64,000 nt of DNA from Acidovorax sp. 106 (GCF_003663825.1 NZ_RCCC01000001.1:690501-754500), one strand, 5' to 3'. Positions 26,447 through 36,021 are shown, numbered from the stretch's first letter. Notes: generated by a model from the sequence alone, not told the origin. A program made the numbers and translations.

Positions 26447-27106
26447 TCATTTTTTCGGCACCAGATAGCCGACACCGCGCACGTTCAGCACCAGCTCCGC
26501 CCCCAGCTTTTTGCGCAGGCCGTGGATGTAGACCTCCACCGCGTTGCTGCTCACCTCATCGCCCCAGCCGTAGAGCTTGTCTTCGAGCTGCTGGCGCGAC
26601 AGCACCATGCCGGGGCGGGCGATGAGCGGCTCCAGCACCGCCCATTCGCGGCCCGACAAAACTACAGGGGTGCCGCGCACCGTCACCTCGCGCGTGGCGG
26701 GGTGGATGCACACGCCCTGGTGCTCGTACACCGGCTCGGCACGGCCCGCAGCGCGGCGCAGCAGGGCGCGGATGCGGGCCAACAGCTCGTCCAGGTCGTA
26801 GGGCTTGAGCACGTAGTCGTCGGCCCCGGCGTCCAGCCCCTCGATGCGCTGGGCCACAGCGTCGCGGGCCGTGGCCACCAGCACGGGGGTGCGGATTTTC
26901 CGCGCGCGCAGGTCGCGCAGCACCGCCAGGCCATCGCGCTTGGGCAGGCCCAGGTCCAGCATGACCAAGTCATAGGCCTGGGTGCGCAGGGCGGTGTCGG
27001 CGGCGTCGCCATCACGCGCCCAGTCCACCGCATACTGCTCGGCACGCAGCAGGTCTTGCACGGCTTCGCCGATCATGGGGTCGTCTTCAACGAGTAGCAA
27101 TCGCAT
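26447..27106 (-). CDS. OmpR-family response regulator, QseB-like
   Basis: A 219-residue two-component regulator. The receiver domain has D8, D9 and the phosphorylated D51 in VMLDLGLP; a KPYDLDEL switch lysine follows. The C-terminal winged helix includes VSSNAVEVYIHGLRKKLG. It starts the operon with the kinase downstream, separated by 193 bp. I start at MRLLLVED. The first 26 codons are duplicated just upstream in a tandem repeat. Confidence 0.94.
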   Translation of the reverse strand: MRLLLVEDDPMIGEAVQDLLRAEQYAVDWARDGDAADTALRTQAYDLVMLDLGLPKRDGLAVLRDLRARKIRTPVLVATARDAVAQRIEGLDAGADDYVLKPYDLDELLARIRALLRRAAGRAEPVYEHQGVCIHPATREVTVRGTPVVLSGREWAVLEPLIARPGMVLSRQQLEDKLYGWGDEVSSNAVEVYIHGLRKKLGAELVLNVRGVGYLVPKK

Positions 27107-27444
27107 GGTGGGCAAGCATAGCCAATGGCGAAGGGGATGGGCGGTCGAAAGGGGGGCAAAGAGGGGGCAGGCCAGCGCGCGGCAAGCACTGGCCCCTGCT
27201 CAGGGTCGCATCAACCCAGCCGCACCGGCACAAAGACCGCGTACTGCTCGGCGCGCAGCAGGTCTTGCACGGCTTCGCCAATCATGGGGTCATCTTCAAC
27301 GAGTAGCAATCGCATGGGGGGCAAGCATAGCCAATGGCGAAGGGGATGGGCGGTCGAAAGGGGGGCAAAGAGGGGGCAGGCCAGCGCGCGGCAAGCACTG
27401 GCCCCTGCTCAGGGTCGCATCAACCCAGCCGCACCGGCACAAAG
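27027..27444. repeat. 209-bp tandem duplication
   Basis: Unit 1 is 27027-27235 and unit 2 is 27236-27444. Each contains the 5' end of the response regulator gene, the intergenic region, and the last codons of degP. The last 125 bp of the two units are identical. The regulator part differs at four third-codon positions, plus one base upstream of the ATG. The promoter region of the regulator is therefore present twice. Confidence 0.93.
27211..27315 (-). pseudogene. Chimeric 34-codon ORF created by the tandem duplication
   Basis: The duplicated start of the response regulator (26 codons, from MRLLLVEDDP to EQYA) runs in frame into the copied degP end (FVPVRLG) and its stop. It keeps the regulator start codon and upstream region, so it may be translated, but it lacks D51 and any fold. 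It is probably a by-product of the duplication. Confidence 0.6.
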
Positions 27445-28934
27445 ATCTTGTTGCCGTCGCGCTCGATGAGCAGCGCCACCGATTTGCCCGCCTTGGCCAT
27501 GGCCGCGCGCACCTGGGCCACGTCCTTGGTGGGGGCACCGTTGATGGCCAGCAGCACATCGCCCGGCTGCACACCGGCGGCAGCGGCGGGGCCGCGTGCT
27601 TGCTCAATCACCAGGCCTTCGGCACCGCCGATTTCACGGCGCTCTTGGGGATCGAGGGGGCGCAGCGCCAGGCCCAACTGCCCCTTGCCCACGGCGTCTT
27701 CGGCGTTGGCCTGCTTTTTGGTCTTGTCGCTGGCATCGCCCAGGGTGGCGGTCAGCTCCAGCGGCTTGCCTTTGCGCCACACCGACAGGCGGGCCTGCTG
27801 GCCGGGCTGGGCCTGGCCCACCCAGGCGGGCAGGTCGCCCGAGGCGACGATGGGGTGCCCATCCACCTGGCGGATCACGTCGCCCGGCTCCAGCCCCGCC
27901 TTGTCGGCCGCGCTGCCTTTGCTGACGCTGGCCACCAGCGCGCCCTCAGGCTTGTCGAGCGCGAACGATTCGGCAAACGCCTGGTTCACCTCTTGCACGG
28001 CCACGCCCAGCTGTGCGTGGCGCACCTTGCCGGTGGCGACGATCTGGTCCTTGATCTTGGCCGCCAGCTCGATGGGGATGGAGAACGACACGCCCTGGTA
28101 ACCGCCCGAGCGGCTGTAGATTTGCGAGTTGATGCCTACCACTTCGCCGCTCGCGTTGAACAGCGGTCCGCCCGAGTTGCCGGGGTTCACTGCCACATCG
28201 GTCTGGATGAAAGGCACCAGGCTGTCGTCGGGCAGCGAGCGACCCTTGGCGCTGACCACGCCCGCGGTCACGCTGTTTTCAAAGCCGAAGGGCGAGCCAA
28301 TGGCCAGCACCCATTCGCCCACTTGCAGGTCACGCGTGCTGCCCAGGCGCACGGTGGGCAGGTCCTTGGCATCGATCTTGAGCACGGCCACGTCGGTCTT
28401 GGGGTCCGAGCCCAACACCTTGGCGCGGAACTCGCGCCGATCGGTGAGCTTGACGATGACTTCGCTGGCGCCCTTGACCACATGGGCGTTGGTCAGAACC
28501 AGTCCGTCGGCGCTGACGATGAAGCCCGAGCCCTGGCCGTGCGTGGGCACATTGCGCTGGCCCTGCGCACCTGCGCCCGGAATGCCAAACTGGCGGAAGA
28601 ATTCATAGAACGGGTCGTTCGGGTCGAGCTGCGGGCCCCGGCGCGATGCGGGTTGGCCGTCGTCGTCATCGCCGTCTTCCGCCATCGCGGTTTTGCTGGA
28701 GCCCGTCACGCTGATGTTGACCACGGCGGGCCCGTTCTGCGCCGTGATTTGCGCAAAGCTGGGCAATGCAACGCCGCTGGCCGGTGCGGCTTGCAGGGCG
28801 GCGGGGGCCGAGATGGCAGGCGTGCTGGCCTGCGCGCGGTACCCCATGAGGAGCCCCGCGCCCGTGCCGCCCAGAGCCCCTGCGGCCACCAGGGCCAGGA
28901 TGAGTCGGCGGGGTGTGCTTGCGATGGAGTTCAT
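27420..28934 (-). CDS. DegP/MucD-type periplasmic serine protease
   Basis: A Do-family protease/chaperone of 504 residues that degrades or refolds damaged envelope proteins. An N-terminal signal or anchor (about 10-31) is followed by a trypsin-like domain with triad H151 (TNAHVV), D181 (TDVAVLK) and S254 (GNSGGPL), then two PDZ domains (about 300-390 and 410-500). The acidic stretch EDGDDDDGQ (86-94) is part of the regulatory LA loop. It stands upstream of the QseBC-like operon on the same strand. Its final codons are copied in the tandem duplication. Confidence 0.94.
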   Translation of the reverse strand: MNSIASTPRRLILALVAAGALGGTGAGLLMGYRAQASTPAISAPAALQAAPASGVALPSFAQITAQNGPAVVNISVTGSSKTAMAEDGDDDDGQPASRRGPQLDPNDPFYEFFRQFGIPGAGAQGQRNVPTHGQGSGFIVSADGLVLTNAHVVKGASEVIVKLTDRREFRAKVLGSDPKTDVAVLKIDAKDLPTVRLGSTRDLQVGEWVLAIGSPFGFENSVTAGVVSAKGRSLPDDSLVPFIQTDVAVNPGNSGGPLFNASGEVVGINSQIYSRSGGYQGVSFSIPIELAAKIKDQIVATGKVRHAQLGVAVQEVNQAFAESFALDKPEGALVASVSKGSAADKAGLEPGDVIRQVDGHPIVASGDLPAWVGQAQPGQQARLSVWRKGKPLELTATLGDASDKTKKQANAEDAVGKGQLGLALRPLDPQERREIGGAEGLVIEQARGPAAAAGVQPGDVLLAINGAPTKDVAQVRAAMAKAGKSVALLIERDGNKIFVPVRLG

Positions 28935-29069
28935 GGTCTGCCTTTCCTATCAGGGTTGCGATGGAAGGCAGTGTGGGCAAGAACACTTAGACGAAACTTA
29001 GGCGGCGAGGCAGACGCCGAACAAGGGCCAAGGGCCAATGACTCTCTGCACGAACCGCCGCCAATCACT

Positions 29070-29118
29070 CCTATTTTTATAGCTGCCAGCGCTTATAAAT
29101 TAGGCGCTGGAGGCCAAA
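29070..29118 (-). repeat. Interspersed element after aldose epimerase
   Basis: ATAGCTGCCAGCGCTTATAA and TTAGGCGCTGGAGGCCAAAA: a copy in the minus orientation, with both ends present. It lies between galM and degP. Confidence 0.75.
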
Positions 29119-29157
29119 AACACGACAACCGACTTCACAAGCCTGCGAGGCAGGCCC

Positions 29158-30264
29158 TTACCCCGTGAACCGGTACACGATGGCGCCCCGCACCACATCG
29201 CCGGGCAGCCACCATTGCGCGGGGAAGGCCGGGTGGTTGGGCGCGTCGGGGTACTCCATGGGCTCCAGGCAGATACCGTCGCCGGGCTTCCACAGCCAGG
29301 TGCCCTGCCCGGCCCCACGCCCCAGGTCGCGGGCCGGGTCGGCCTTGAGTCCGTGGCCTGCATACACCTGCACGCCGGGGGCGGTGCTCCAGACCTGCAT
29401 GGCACGACCCGACGCTGGCTCGGACAACTGTGCGGCCCAACGCAACCCAGGTGTGGCAGCAGGGGCTGCGGCGGCAGTGGATGCGACAGCATCGTCCAGC
29501 ACCAGGTAATGGTCCAGCCCACCGGCGCGTGCCAGTTGCTCATGGGCCATGGCTGTGGCATCGGCCACGCTGCGCGGTTGGCGAAAATCGAACGGCGCAC
29601 CCTGCACCGATGCGAGCGCGCCGGTGGGGCACACGTCGGGCGCCAACGGCACGTACCGGCTGGCAGGCAGCTGCAGCGTGTGGCCCAGGGTGCTGCCTGC
29701 GCCCGCCAGGTTGAAGAAGGCGTGGCCCGTGGGGTTGAACACCGTGGCGGCATCGGCCACCTCGGCCATCCAGTCCATGTGCAACGCGTTGTCGGGCGTG
29801 ACCTGCAGGTACAGCGTCAGGCGCACGGTGCCTGGCACGGCGTCGTCTTCGGTGCGGAAGGTGTGGGTGAGCACCATAGCATCGGCCTGCACTTCGGTCA
29901 CACCAAACACCTGAAAGCGGCTGCCCAGCGGCCCACCGTGTTGGTGGTGCTGGCCGCCGTTGACCGGCAACTGCAGGATGCAGCCACCCGGCGCATGCAA
30001 CTGGCCAGCGCGCAGGCGCCCGGCCCAGCGGCCAATGAAGGCCCCCATGGAGAGCTGCCCGTCAAGGTAGCCCTGCAGGCTGTCATAGCCCAGGGCCACA
30101 TCCACCAGGCCGCCCTGCCCGTCTGGCATGGCCACCTGCACCAGGCGGGCGCCGTAGTTGCTCACCGCCACCTGCAAGCCTCCGGCGCCGCGCAGGGTGA
30201 ACAGATCGGTGCGCTGGCCGTGCAGCTCTTGTTGAAACGCTTCGCGTGAAAGTAGGTAAGCCAT
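29158..30264 (-). CDS. galM: Aldose 1-epimerase (mutarotase)
   Basis: It interconverts alpha and beta anomers of hexoses. The protein has 368 residues. The catalytic histidine is in NPTGHAFFNLAG and the catalytic glutamate in CLEPMEYPDAPNH; GRWAGRL near the N-terminus is also typical. I start at MAYLLSREAF. It begins 10 bp after the EamA transporter gene, so the two are probably one operon. A link to the nearby uronate genes is possible but not shown. Confidence 0.9.
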   Translation of the reverse strand: MAYLLSREAFQQELHGQRTDLFTLRGAGGLQVAVSNYGARLVQVAMPDGQGGLVDVALGYDSLQGYLDGQLSMGAFIGRWAGRLRAGQLHAPGGCILQLPVNGGQHHQHGGPLGSRFQVFGVTEVQADAMVLTHTFRTEDDAVPGTVRLTLYLQVTPDNALHMDWMAEVADAATVFNPTGHAFFNLAGAGSTLGHTLQLPASRYVPLAPDVCPTGALASVQGAPFDFRQPRSVADATAMAHEQLARAGGLDHYLVLDDAVASTAAAAPAATPGLRWAAQLSEPASGRAMQVWSTAPGVQVYAGHGLKADPARDLGRGAGQGTWLWKPGDGICLEPMEYPDAPNHPAFPAQWWLPGDVVRGAIVYRFTG

Positions 30265-30274
30265 GTGCCCGAGT

Positions 30275-31231
30275 TTATTTTGCTGGAGTGACAGAGGTGG
30301 CGGGAGCCTTGGGGGCCGGTGCATCGCGCGTCACCAGCCAGATGCCCGCGCACACCAGCACCAGGGCGAGCAGGTTCTTCCACTCCAGCAGTGCCTCGCC
30401 CAAGAAGATGGCCGACAACACCGCCCCAAACACCGGCACCGAAAAGTTGAACACCGTGACCTGGCTGACCCGGTTGTGCTTGAGCAGCAGGCTCCACAGC
30501 GAAAACGCGGCCGACGACAGCAGCGCCAGGTACACCAGCAGCAAGGTGGACTGCCAGGTAAAGCCGGTGAGCGAGCCCCCAAAACCCCAGCCAATGGCGA
30601 GCAGCGCCACACCGCCCAGGGCCAGTTGCCAACCGGTCATGACCATCGAATCCATGCGTTGCGACACCTGCTTGCCGTAAATGCTGGCGGCGGCCAGCAC
30701 GAAGGCGGCAATCACCACAAAGCCCTCGCCCAGCAGCGTGAAGTCCAGGTCCAGCGTGCCGCGTCCCAGGTTGACCACCATCACCCCCGCAAAGCCCACC
30801 ACGCAGCCCCAAAGTTTGGCGTGGCTGAGCCGGTCGTTGTGGTAAATCCAGTGCGCCAGCAGCACGCTAAAAAACGTGCCCGTGGCATTCATGATGGAGC
30901 CCTTGACCCCGGTGGTGTAGGCCAGCCCCACGTAGAAGAAGACGTACTGCAGCGTGGTCTGAGCCAAGCCCAGCACCACGAGCTGGCGCGCAGCGCCCGC
31001 GCCCAGCCCCCACACCTGGCGGCGCGTGACCAGCGCCAGGGCCAGCAGGGCCAGGCCCGCCCACACAAAGCGCCAGCCGGCAAACACCAGCTTGGTCGGC
31101 ACGTCGTGGGCGGCAATGCCAAACCATTCGTAGCCCGTCTTGATAGCCGGATAGGAGCTGCCCCACAGCAGGCAGCACAGCAGCGCGAGCGCCACAACGG
31201 TTTTGCGATCGGAAAAGCGGTGAGAACCCAT
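30275..31231 (-). CDS. EamA/DMT-family transporter
   Basis: An inner-membrane protein of 318 residues with ten predicted helices in two EamA repeats (for example LLCCLLWGSSYPAIKTGYEW at the start, and VPVFGAVLSAIFLGEALLEW near the end). Such proteins export metabolites, but the substrate cannot be read from the sequence. It is the first gene of a two-gene operon with galM. A terminator of the upstream TRAP operon lies about 100 bp before it. Confidence 0.86.
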   Translation of the reverse strand: MGSHRFSDRKTVVALALLCCLLWGSSYPAIKTGYEWFGIAAHDVPTKLVFAGWRFVWAGLALLALALVTRRQVWGLGAGAARQLVVLGLAQTTLQYVFFYVGLAYTTGVKGSIMNATGTFFSVLLAHWIYHNDRLSHAKLWGCVVGFAGVMVVNLGRGTLDLDFTLLGEGFVVIAAFVLAAASIYGKQVSQRMDSMVMTGWQLALGGVALLAIGWGFGGSLTGFTWQSTLLLVYLALLSSAAFSLWSLLLKHNRVSQVTVFNFSVPVFGAVLSAIFLGEALLEWKNLLALVLVCAGIWLVTRDAPAPKAPATSVTPAK

Positions 31232-31325
31232 GCAACGGTCTTTCAGCAAGGTGCGCTGCCCCAGACGGGGTCAGCAAAGAAAACAATGACGACGGCAACC
31301 CAGCCAGGTGGCAAAAGGGGCAAGG

Positions 31326-31359
31326 AAAAAACGGGCGGGCACCCAAGGCACCCGCCCGT
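31326..31359 (-). terminator. Rho-independent terminator of the TRAP/uronate operon
   Basis: Perfect 9-bp arms ACGGGCGGG (31331-31339) and CCCGCCCGT (31351-31359). On the minus strand the stem is followed by TTTTTTCCTTG. It lies just after the dctM stop. Confidence 0.9.
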
Positions 31360-31406
31360 CAGGCCAGCAGGCAAGGCCCCGCTGGCATTCCTCCCTCAGC
31401 AAACCT

Positions 31407-32696
31407 TTAACCGGTCTTCAGGATCAGGTTGGGCAGCCACATCGAGAACAAGGGCACATAAGTGACCAGCCCCAACGCCACGATCAGCGCGCCATAGAAA
31501 GGCCAGATGGTCTTCATCACCGCGCCCACCGAAATGCCGCCAATGGTGCAACCGATGAACTGCGTGGTGCCCACCGGGGGCGTGTTCAAGCCCAGCGCGC
31601 AGTTGATCAAGATGACGATGCCGAACTGCTCGGTGGTCATGCCGAACTGCTGGCAGATGGGCAGGAAGATGGGCGTGCAAATCAAAATGGTGGCCGCCAT
31701 GTCCAGGAAGGTGCCCAGGATGAAAAGGATCACGTTCACGGACAGGAAAATCACCCAGGGCGTGGTGCTGAAAGAGCGCAAGGCCTCGGCCGTCAACTCG
31801 GCCACGCCGTACAGGCCGATCAGGTAACCAAACATGGACGAGATGCCGATCAGCAACAACACGGTGCCGGTGGTCTTGACGGCCTTGGCAGCAGCTTTCA
31901 AGAACTGCTCACGCGTCAGGCGGCGGTACACCACGGCCGACAGGAACAGGGCCCACACCACGGCCACCGAGGCCGACTCCGTGGCCGTGAAGGCCCCCGA
32001 CAAAATGCCCGCAATGATGATGACCACCACGGCCAGGCCAGGCACGGAGGCTTTGAAAGAGATCCAGACGATTTCCCAGCCAGGGAAAGTGCCAGCGGGA
32101 TAGCCGCGCTTGACGGCCACCAGATAGGCCGCCAGCAGGTTGCACACCGTGAGCAGCACGGCCGGCACGATGCCCGCCAGGATCAGCGCAGCAATGCTCA
32201 CCTTGCCCCCTGCGGCCAACGCAAAGATGATGAGGTTGTGCGAGGTGGGCATGAGCGCGCCCACCAGCGAGGCGTGCGTGGTCACGTTCACCGCGTAGTC
32301 AGCGTGGTAGCCCTCTTTCTTCATCTGCGGAATGAGCACGGCGCCCATGGCCGACACGTCTGCCACAGGCGAGCCCGAGACGCCACCAAACAGCGTGCAG
32401 GCCAGCACATTGCTCATGCCCAGGCCGCCGCGCACATGGCCGGCCAGGCTCTTGGCAAACGTGACGATGCGGTCGGCAATGCCGCCATACATCATGATTT
32501 CGCCTGCAAAGATGAAGAATGGAATGGCCAGGAACGAAAACGGGTTCATGCCCGAAATCATTTGCTGAAAGCCCACGGCCAGGGGCAAGCCCTCGTACAA
32601 GATGGTGGCCAGTGAGGACAGGCCAATCGAAAACGCCACGGGCACGCCCAGCAGCAATAGCAGCGTGAAGCTCACGCACAGAATGGTCAACGCCAT
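31407..32696 (-). CDS. TRAP transporter large permease (DctM type)
   Basis: The main transport subunit, 429 residues and about twelve membrane helices. It begins with LLLLLGVPVAFSIGLSS and contains the DctM-typical FVGLGVSG-like region (TLFGGVSGSPVADVSAMG) and GLNTPPVGTTQF near the C-terminus. It imports an organic acid with sodium. As the last gene of the udh-lactonase-dctPQM operon, it probably carries a uronate or aldarate. Confidence 0.92.
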   Translation of the reverse strand: MALTILCVSFTLLLLLGVPVAFSIGLSSLATILYEGLPLAVGFQQMISGMNPFSFLAIPFFIFAGEIMMYGGIADRIVTFAKSLAGHVRGGLGMSNVLACTLFGGVSGSPVADVSAMGAVLIPQMKKEGYHADYAVNVTTHASLVGALMPTSHNLIIFALAAGGKVSIAALILAGIVPAVLLTVCNLLAAYLVAVKRGYPAGTFPGWEIVWISFKASVPGLAVVVIIIAGILSGAFTATESASVAVVWALFLSAVVYRRLTREQFLKAAAKAVKTTGTVLLLIGISSMFGYLIGLYGVAELTAEALRSFSTTPWVIFLSVNVILFILGTFLDMAATILICTPIFLPICQQFGMTTEQFGIVILINCALGLNTPPVGTTQFIGCTIGGISVGAVMKTIWPFYGALIVALGLVTYVPLFSMWLPNLILKTG

Positions 32697-32732
32697 GATG
32701 AATGTCTCGGTGGGTGTCTGAGGAAAAAGGGA

Positions 32733-33230
32733 TCAATGCCAGGCAGGCTCGACCTCGGTGCCACGCACCAGGGCGATGATGTGCTCCAGCGAAAACAACG
32801 CCACCAGCAGGCCCGCAAAGGCAGGCGGTACGTACTTGAATGCCTCAGAGATGCCCAAGGTAGGGATCTTGTAGCCCATGACGGATTCGGCCAGCACGCC
32901 GCAGTTCCAGGCCATCACCACACCAAAAAGAAGCACTAGCACATGGATCAGGATTTCCAGCTTCAGGCGCAGCCATTCGGGCGCCAGCACCAAAAATGAC
33001 TCCAGGCCAATGTGGCCCGCATCGCGCACCCCCACGGCCATGCCCAGCATGGTGACGTACAGCACCAGCAGCACCGCACCGCTTTCTGCCCAGGTGGGGG
33101 TGTCATTGAAGATGTAGCGGCCAATGACCTGGTAGAGCACGGCAAACACCAGCAGCACCATGCCAGCAACACCGACCTTCAAGCAGGCGCGGGCGACAAG
33201 GGTACACAGTCGCGTGTAGAGATTGAACAT
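32733..33230 (-). CDS. TRAP transporter small permease (DctQ type)
   Basis: The small membrane subunit, 165 residues, four helices. The motif VIGRYIFNDTPTWAES is the usual DctQ signature. I choose the ATG at MFNLYTRL. It lies between the receptor and large-permease genes, 36 bp before dctM. A hairpin in the gap before it may lower its expression relative to the receptor. Confidence 0.92.
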   Translation of the reverse strand: MFNLYTRLCTLVARACLKVGVAGMVLLVFAVLYQVIGRYIFNDTPTWAESGAVLLVLYVTMLGMAVGVRDAGHIGLESFLVLAPEWLRLKLEILIHVLVLLFGVVMAWNCGVLAESVMGYKIPTLGISEAFKYVPPAFAGLLVALFSLEHIIALVRGTEVEPAWH

Positions 33231-33244
33231 ACGGATGATTTCGA

Positions 33245-33273
33245 AAAATGGCTGCGGAGACACCCCCGCAGCC
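33245..33273 (-). terminator. Intercistronic hairpin between dctP and dctQ
   Basis: Arms GGCTGCGG (33250-33257) and CCGCAGCC (33266-33273). On the minus strand ATTTTTCGA follows, so it resembles a weak rho-independent terminator or an RNA-stabilising stem. It would allow more receptor than permease to be made. Confidence 0.65.
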
Positions 33274-33296
33274 AGCTTGCAGACCCTTGCGGGCGT

Positions 33297-34274
33297 TTAC
33301 TTCACTGCCTCAATGCGCTTGACCATGTCCTGCAGCTTGGGGTCCTTCAGGAACTTGTCGTACACAGGCTTCATGGCTACCTTGAAGGGGGCCTTGTCCA
33401 CTTCGATGATTTCAGCGCCACCGGCCTTGACGATGGCCAGCGACTTTTCTTCGCGCTCGTCCCACAGCTTGCGCATGTAGGTCACGGATTCCTTGGCGGC
33501 GGCGCGGATGGCCTTTTGCTCTTCGGCGCTGAGCTTGTCCCACACGCGCTTGGAGAACAGCAGGATTTCGGGCGCCATCGAGTGCTCGGTCTTGTTGAAG
33601 TACTTGGCCACTTCAAAGTGGCGTGAGCTTTCGTAGCTGGGGTAGTTGTTTTCTGCAGCGTCCACCAGGCCGGTCTTGAGCGCGGTGTACACCTCGCCAA
33701 ACGGCATGGGGGTGGCGTTGGCGCCCATGGCTTCGAGCAGCGAGACCCACAGGTCGCTTTGCTGCACGCGCACCTTCATGCCCTTGACGTCGGCCAGCGT
33801 CTTCACAGGCTTCTTGGCGGTGTAGATGGAGCGTGCGCCGCTGTCGTAGAACGCCAGGCCCACAAAGCCTTGGGATTCGCAGTCTTTCAAGATCTCGTCG
33901 CCAATAGCGCCATCCAGCACCTTGCGCATGTGTTCCTTGTCGCGGAACAGGAAGGGCATGGTGGGCACCATGGTGGCGGGGCAGATGTTGTTCATCGGCG
34001 CCACGTTCACCCGCGTCATGGCAATGGCACCCAGCTTGGTCTGCTCGATGGTGTCTTTCTCGATGCCCAGGGCGCCCTTGGAGAACACCTTGATGGAGTG
34101 CTTGCCACCCGTGGCCTTGGACAGGACCTCGCCCATGTGGCGCACGGCCAGCACGGTGGGGTAGTCATCGGGGTGGATGTCGGAGGAACGGAACTCGGTC
34201 GCTTGAGCGGCCAGGCTGCCCAGTGCGATGCCGATGGCAACTGTGACGCGGCCCAACAGGTGTGGAAATTTCAT
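33297..34274 (-). CDS. TRAP transporter substrate-binding protein (DctP type)
   Basis: A periplasmic receptor of 325 residues. The signal peptide ends near LAAQA (about residues 18-22); the mature part starts [24 protein letters not shown]. The DctP signature is [14 protein letters not shown], and the ligand-arginine region is [13 protein letters not shown] start at MKFPHLLGR, which has a GGAGAC site upstream. It follows the lactonase by 23 bp in the uronate operon, so galacturonate, glucuronate or an aldarate is the likely ligand. Confidence 0.93.
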   Translation of the reverse strand: MKFPHLLGRVTVAIGIALGSLAAQATEFRSSDIHPDDYPTVLAVRHMGEVLSKATGGKHSIKVFSKGALGIEKDTIEQTKLGAIAMTRVNVAPMNNICPATMVPTMPFLFRDKEHMRKVLDGAIGDEILKDCESQGFVGLAFYDSGARSIYTAKKPVKTLADVKGMKVRVQQSDLWVSLLEAMGANATPMPFGEVYTALKTGLVDAAENNYPSYESSRHFEVAKYFNKTEHSMAPEILLFSKRVWDKLSAEEQKAIRAAAKESVTYMRKLWDEREEKSLAIVKAGGAEIIEVDKAPFKVAMKPVYDKFLKDPKLQDMVKRIEAVK

Positions 34275-34297
34275 GCTTGTCTCCTTGGGTGATGGGG

Positions 34298-35206
34298 TCA
34301 TTGCCCCGATGTGGTCGATGAAAAAGGGGTTTCAGGCAATCCACAGACGCCAGGGCGGGTGACGAACACCGCCCCGCCATGGGCCACATCGTCGCCCACA
34401 GGCTGGCCAGGGCGAATCGAGGTGATGAAGAGCAGGTCCAGATTCGGCCCGCCAAAGCTGCACATGGCGGGCTTGCTGGCAGGCACCTGGATGGAACGGT
34501 CCAGGCGGCCATCGGGCGTGAAGCGGTGCACCAAGCCTGCATCGTTGCCGCAGATCCAGTAGCAGCCCTCTGCGTCCACGGCGGCGCCATCGGGGCGGCC
34601 AGGCAGGTCTTTCATGTCCACAAACAGGCGGCGCTCGCCCACCGATCCGTCGTCGTGCAACGGCAGCGTCCAAATTTTTTGCACCGTGGGGTGGCTGTCG
34701 CTGAGGTACATGGTGCGGCCATCCGGGCTGAAGCCCAGACCGTTTTGCGTGGCCAGCCCCTGCACCAACGGTGCAGACAGCCCGTCGGCATCCAAACGAT
34801 ACAGGCTGCCAGCAGGCCGTGCCAAAGACATGTTGCGCACCATGGTGCCCGCCCAAAAGCGGCCCTGGCGGTCGCAGCGTCCATCGTTAAAGCGCATGCC
34901 GGCCTCGGGGTGCTGCATCAAAGCCAGCAGCGAGCAATCGAGCAGGCCTGCGGCGCCGGGACGCACGCGGAACACACCGGTTTCCATGCCGGCAATCAGA
35001 CCACCGGAGGCATGCAAAGCGATACAGGCAATGCGTTCGGGGGCAGCCCAGCTGGTCAGCGTCCCATCGGCCATGGACCAGCGGCGCAGGGCTGGGGCTT
35101 CAATGTCCACCCAGTAGAGGGCCTGCTCAGCGGCGCTCCACAGGGGGCTTTCGCCCACGGCATCCAGGTGCCCAGGCAACAGGATATCGACGGTTGGCTG
35201 TGTCAT
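34298..35206 (-). CDS. SMP-30-family sugar lactonase, probably galactarolactonase
   Basis: A beta-propeller hydrolase of 302 residues. Metal-binding residues appear in GESPLW (Glu), [19 protein letters not shown] (Asn and Asp) and GRTMYLSDS. It would open the galactaro- or glucarolactone made by uronate dehydrogenase. I choose the ATG at MTQPTVDI, which overlaps the udh stop by 4 bp (ATGA), so the two enzymes are translated together. The substrate is inferred from that coupling; gluconolactonase is an alternative. Confidence 0.85.
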   Translation of the reverse strand: MTQPTVDILLPGHLDAVGESPLWSAAEQALYWVDIEAPALRRWSMADGTLTSWAAPERIACIALHASGGLIAGMETGVFRVRPGAAGLLDCSLLALMQHPEAGMRFNDGRCDRQGRFWAGTMVRNMSLARPAGSLYRLDADGLSAPLVQGLATQNGLGFSPDGRTMYLSDSHPTVQKIWTLPLHDDGSVGERRLFVDMKDLPGRPDGAAVDAEGCYWICGNDAGLVHRFTPDGRLDRSIQVPASKPAMCSFGGPNLDLLFITSIRPGQPVGDDVAHGGAVFVTRPGVCGLPETPFSSTTSGQ

Positions 35207-36021
35207 TCGAAAGGCCCCGTGCGCACGAAGGGGCCGCCCTGGAAGATGACGGCCGGATCGCTCATGTCTGGCGTAGGGTCGGCCGCTTCGATCTTGGCGC
35301 GGAAGGGCTCGGTGCTGTCTTGTGGACGGTAGCCGATGTGGCGCGCCAGGGTGTTGTCCCACCAGGTGGTGGTGTTGTCGCCCATGCCGTAGATGATGCT
35401 GTGGCCCACCACGGGAGCTGTGAGGCTGGCCACCACCAGGCGCTCGAGGTCGTCGTAGCTCATCCAGGTGGCCAGCATGCGGCGGTTGCGCGGCTCAGGG
35501 AAGGACGAGCCAATGCGCAGGCACACGGTCTCGATGCCATAGCGGTCAAAGTAAAAGCGCGACAGGTCTTCGCCAAAGGCCTTGGACAGGCCGTAGAGGC
35601 CGTCAGGCCGGGCGGGGTCCTTCAAGCCCACCACTTCGTCCTGGCGATAGAAGCCAGTGACATGGTTGGAACTCGCAAACACGATGCGCTTGACGCCCTG
35701 TTTGCGGGCCGCCTCGTACAAGTTGTAGGCCCCGATGATGTTGGCCTGCAGGATGGGCTCCCAGGGCTGCTCGGTGGAAACGCCCCCCAAGTGCACCACG
35801 GTGTCCACGCCTTGCAGCAGCGCGTGCACTGCTGCGGCGTCTTCCAGCCTGGCGGGGTGCAATTCTTCGCCGGGCAGCGCCTCACCCAAGTCGGTGATAT
35901 CGGACAGGCGCACCGTCGTGCAGTAGGCCTTCAGACGGGTGCGCAACTCGCGCCCCAGGCCCCCAGCAGCGCCAGTGAGCAAAATACGGTTGAATCGGAT
36001 CGATGTCGGGTGACTAGGCAT
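35203..36021 (-). CDS. udh: Uronate dehydrogenase
   Basis: An NAD-dependent SDR-type enzyme of 272 residues that oxidises galacturonate and glucuronate to the aldaric acid lactone. The cofactor loop is GAAGGLG (17-23); ASSNHVTGFY is characteristic of the family, and the catalytic pair is Y143 and K147 in YGLSK. I start at MPSHPTS; the longer frame runs through the promoter. It is the first gene of the operon and is divergent from a GntR regulator. Confidence 0.9.
   Translation of the reverse strand: MPSHPTSIRFNRILLTGAAGGLGRELRTRLKAYCTTVRLSDITDLGEALPGEELHPARLEDAAAVHALLQGVDTVVHLGGVSTEQPWEPILQANIIGAYNLYEAARKQGVKRIVFASSNHVTGFYRQDEVVGLKDPARPDGLYGLSKAFGEDLSRFYFDRYGIETVCLRIGSSFPEPRNRRMLATWMSYDDLERLVVASLTAPVVGHSIIYGMGDNTTTWWDNTLARHIGYRPQDSTEPFRAKIEAADPTPDMSDPAVIFQGGPFVRTGPFE

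Noticed and set aside
27087..27607. Other frames across the tandem duplication
   Set aside because: They are repeated only because the DNA is repeated; none matches a real protein.
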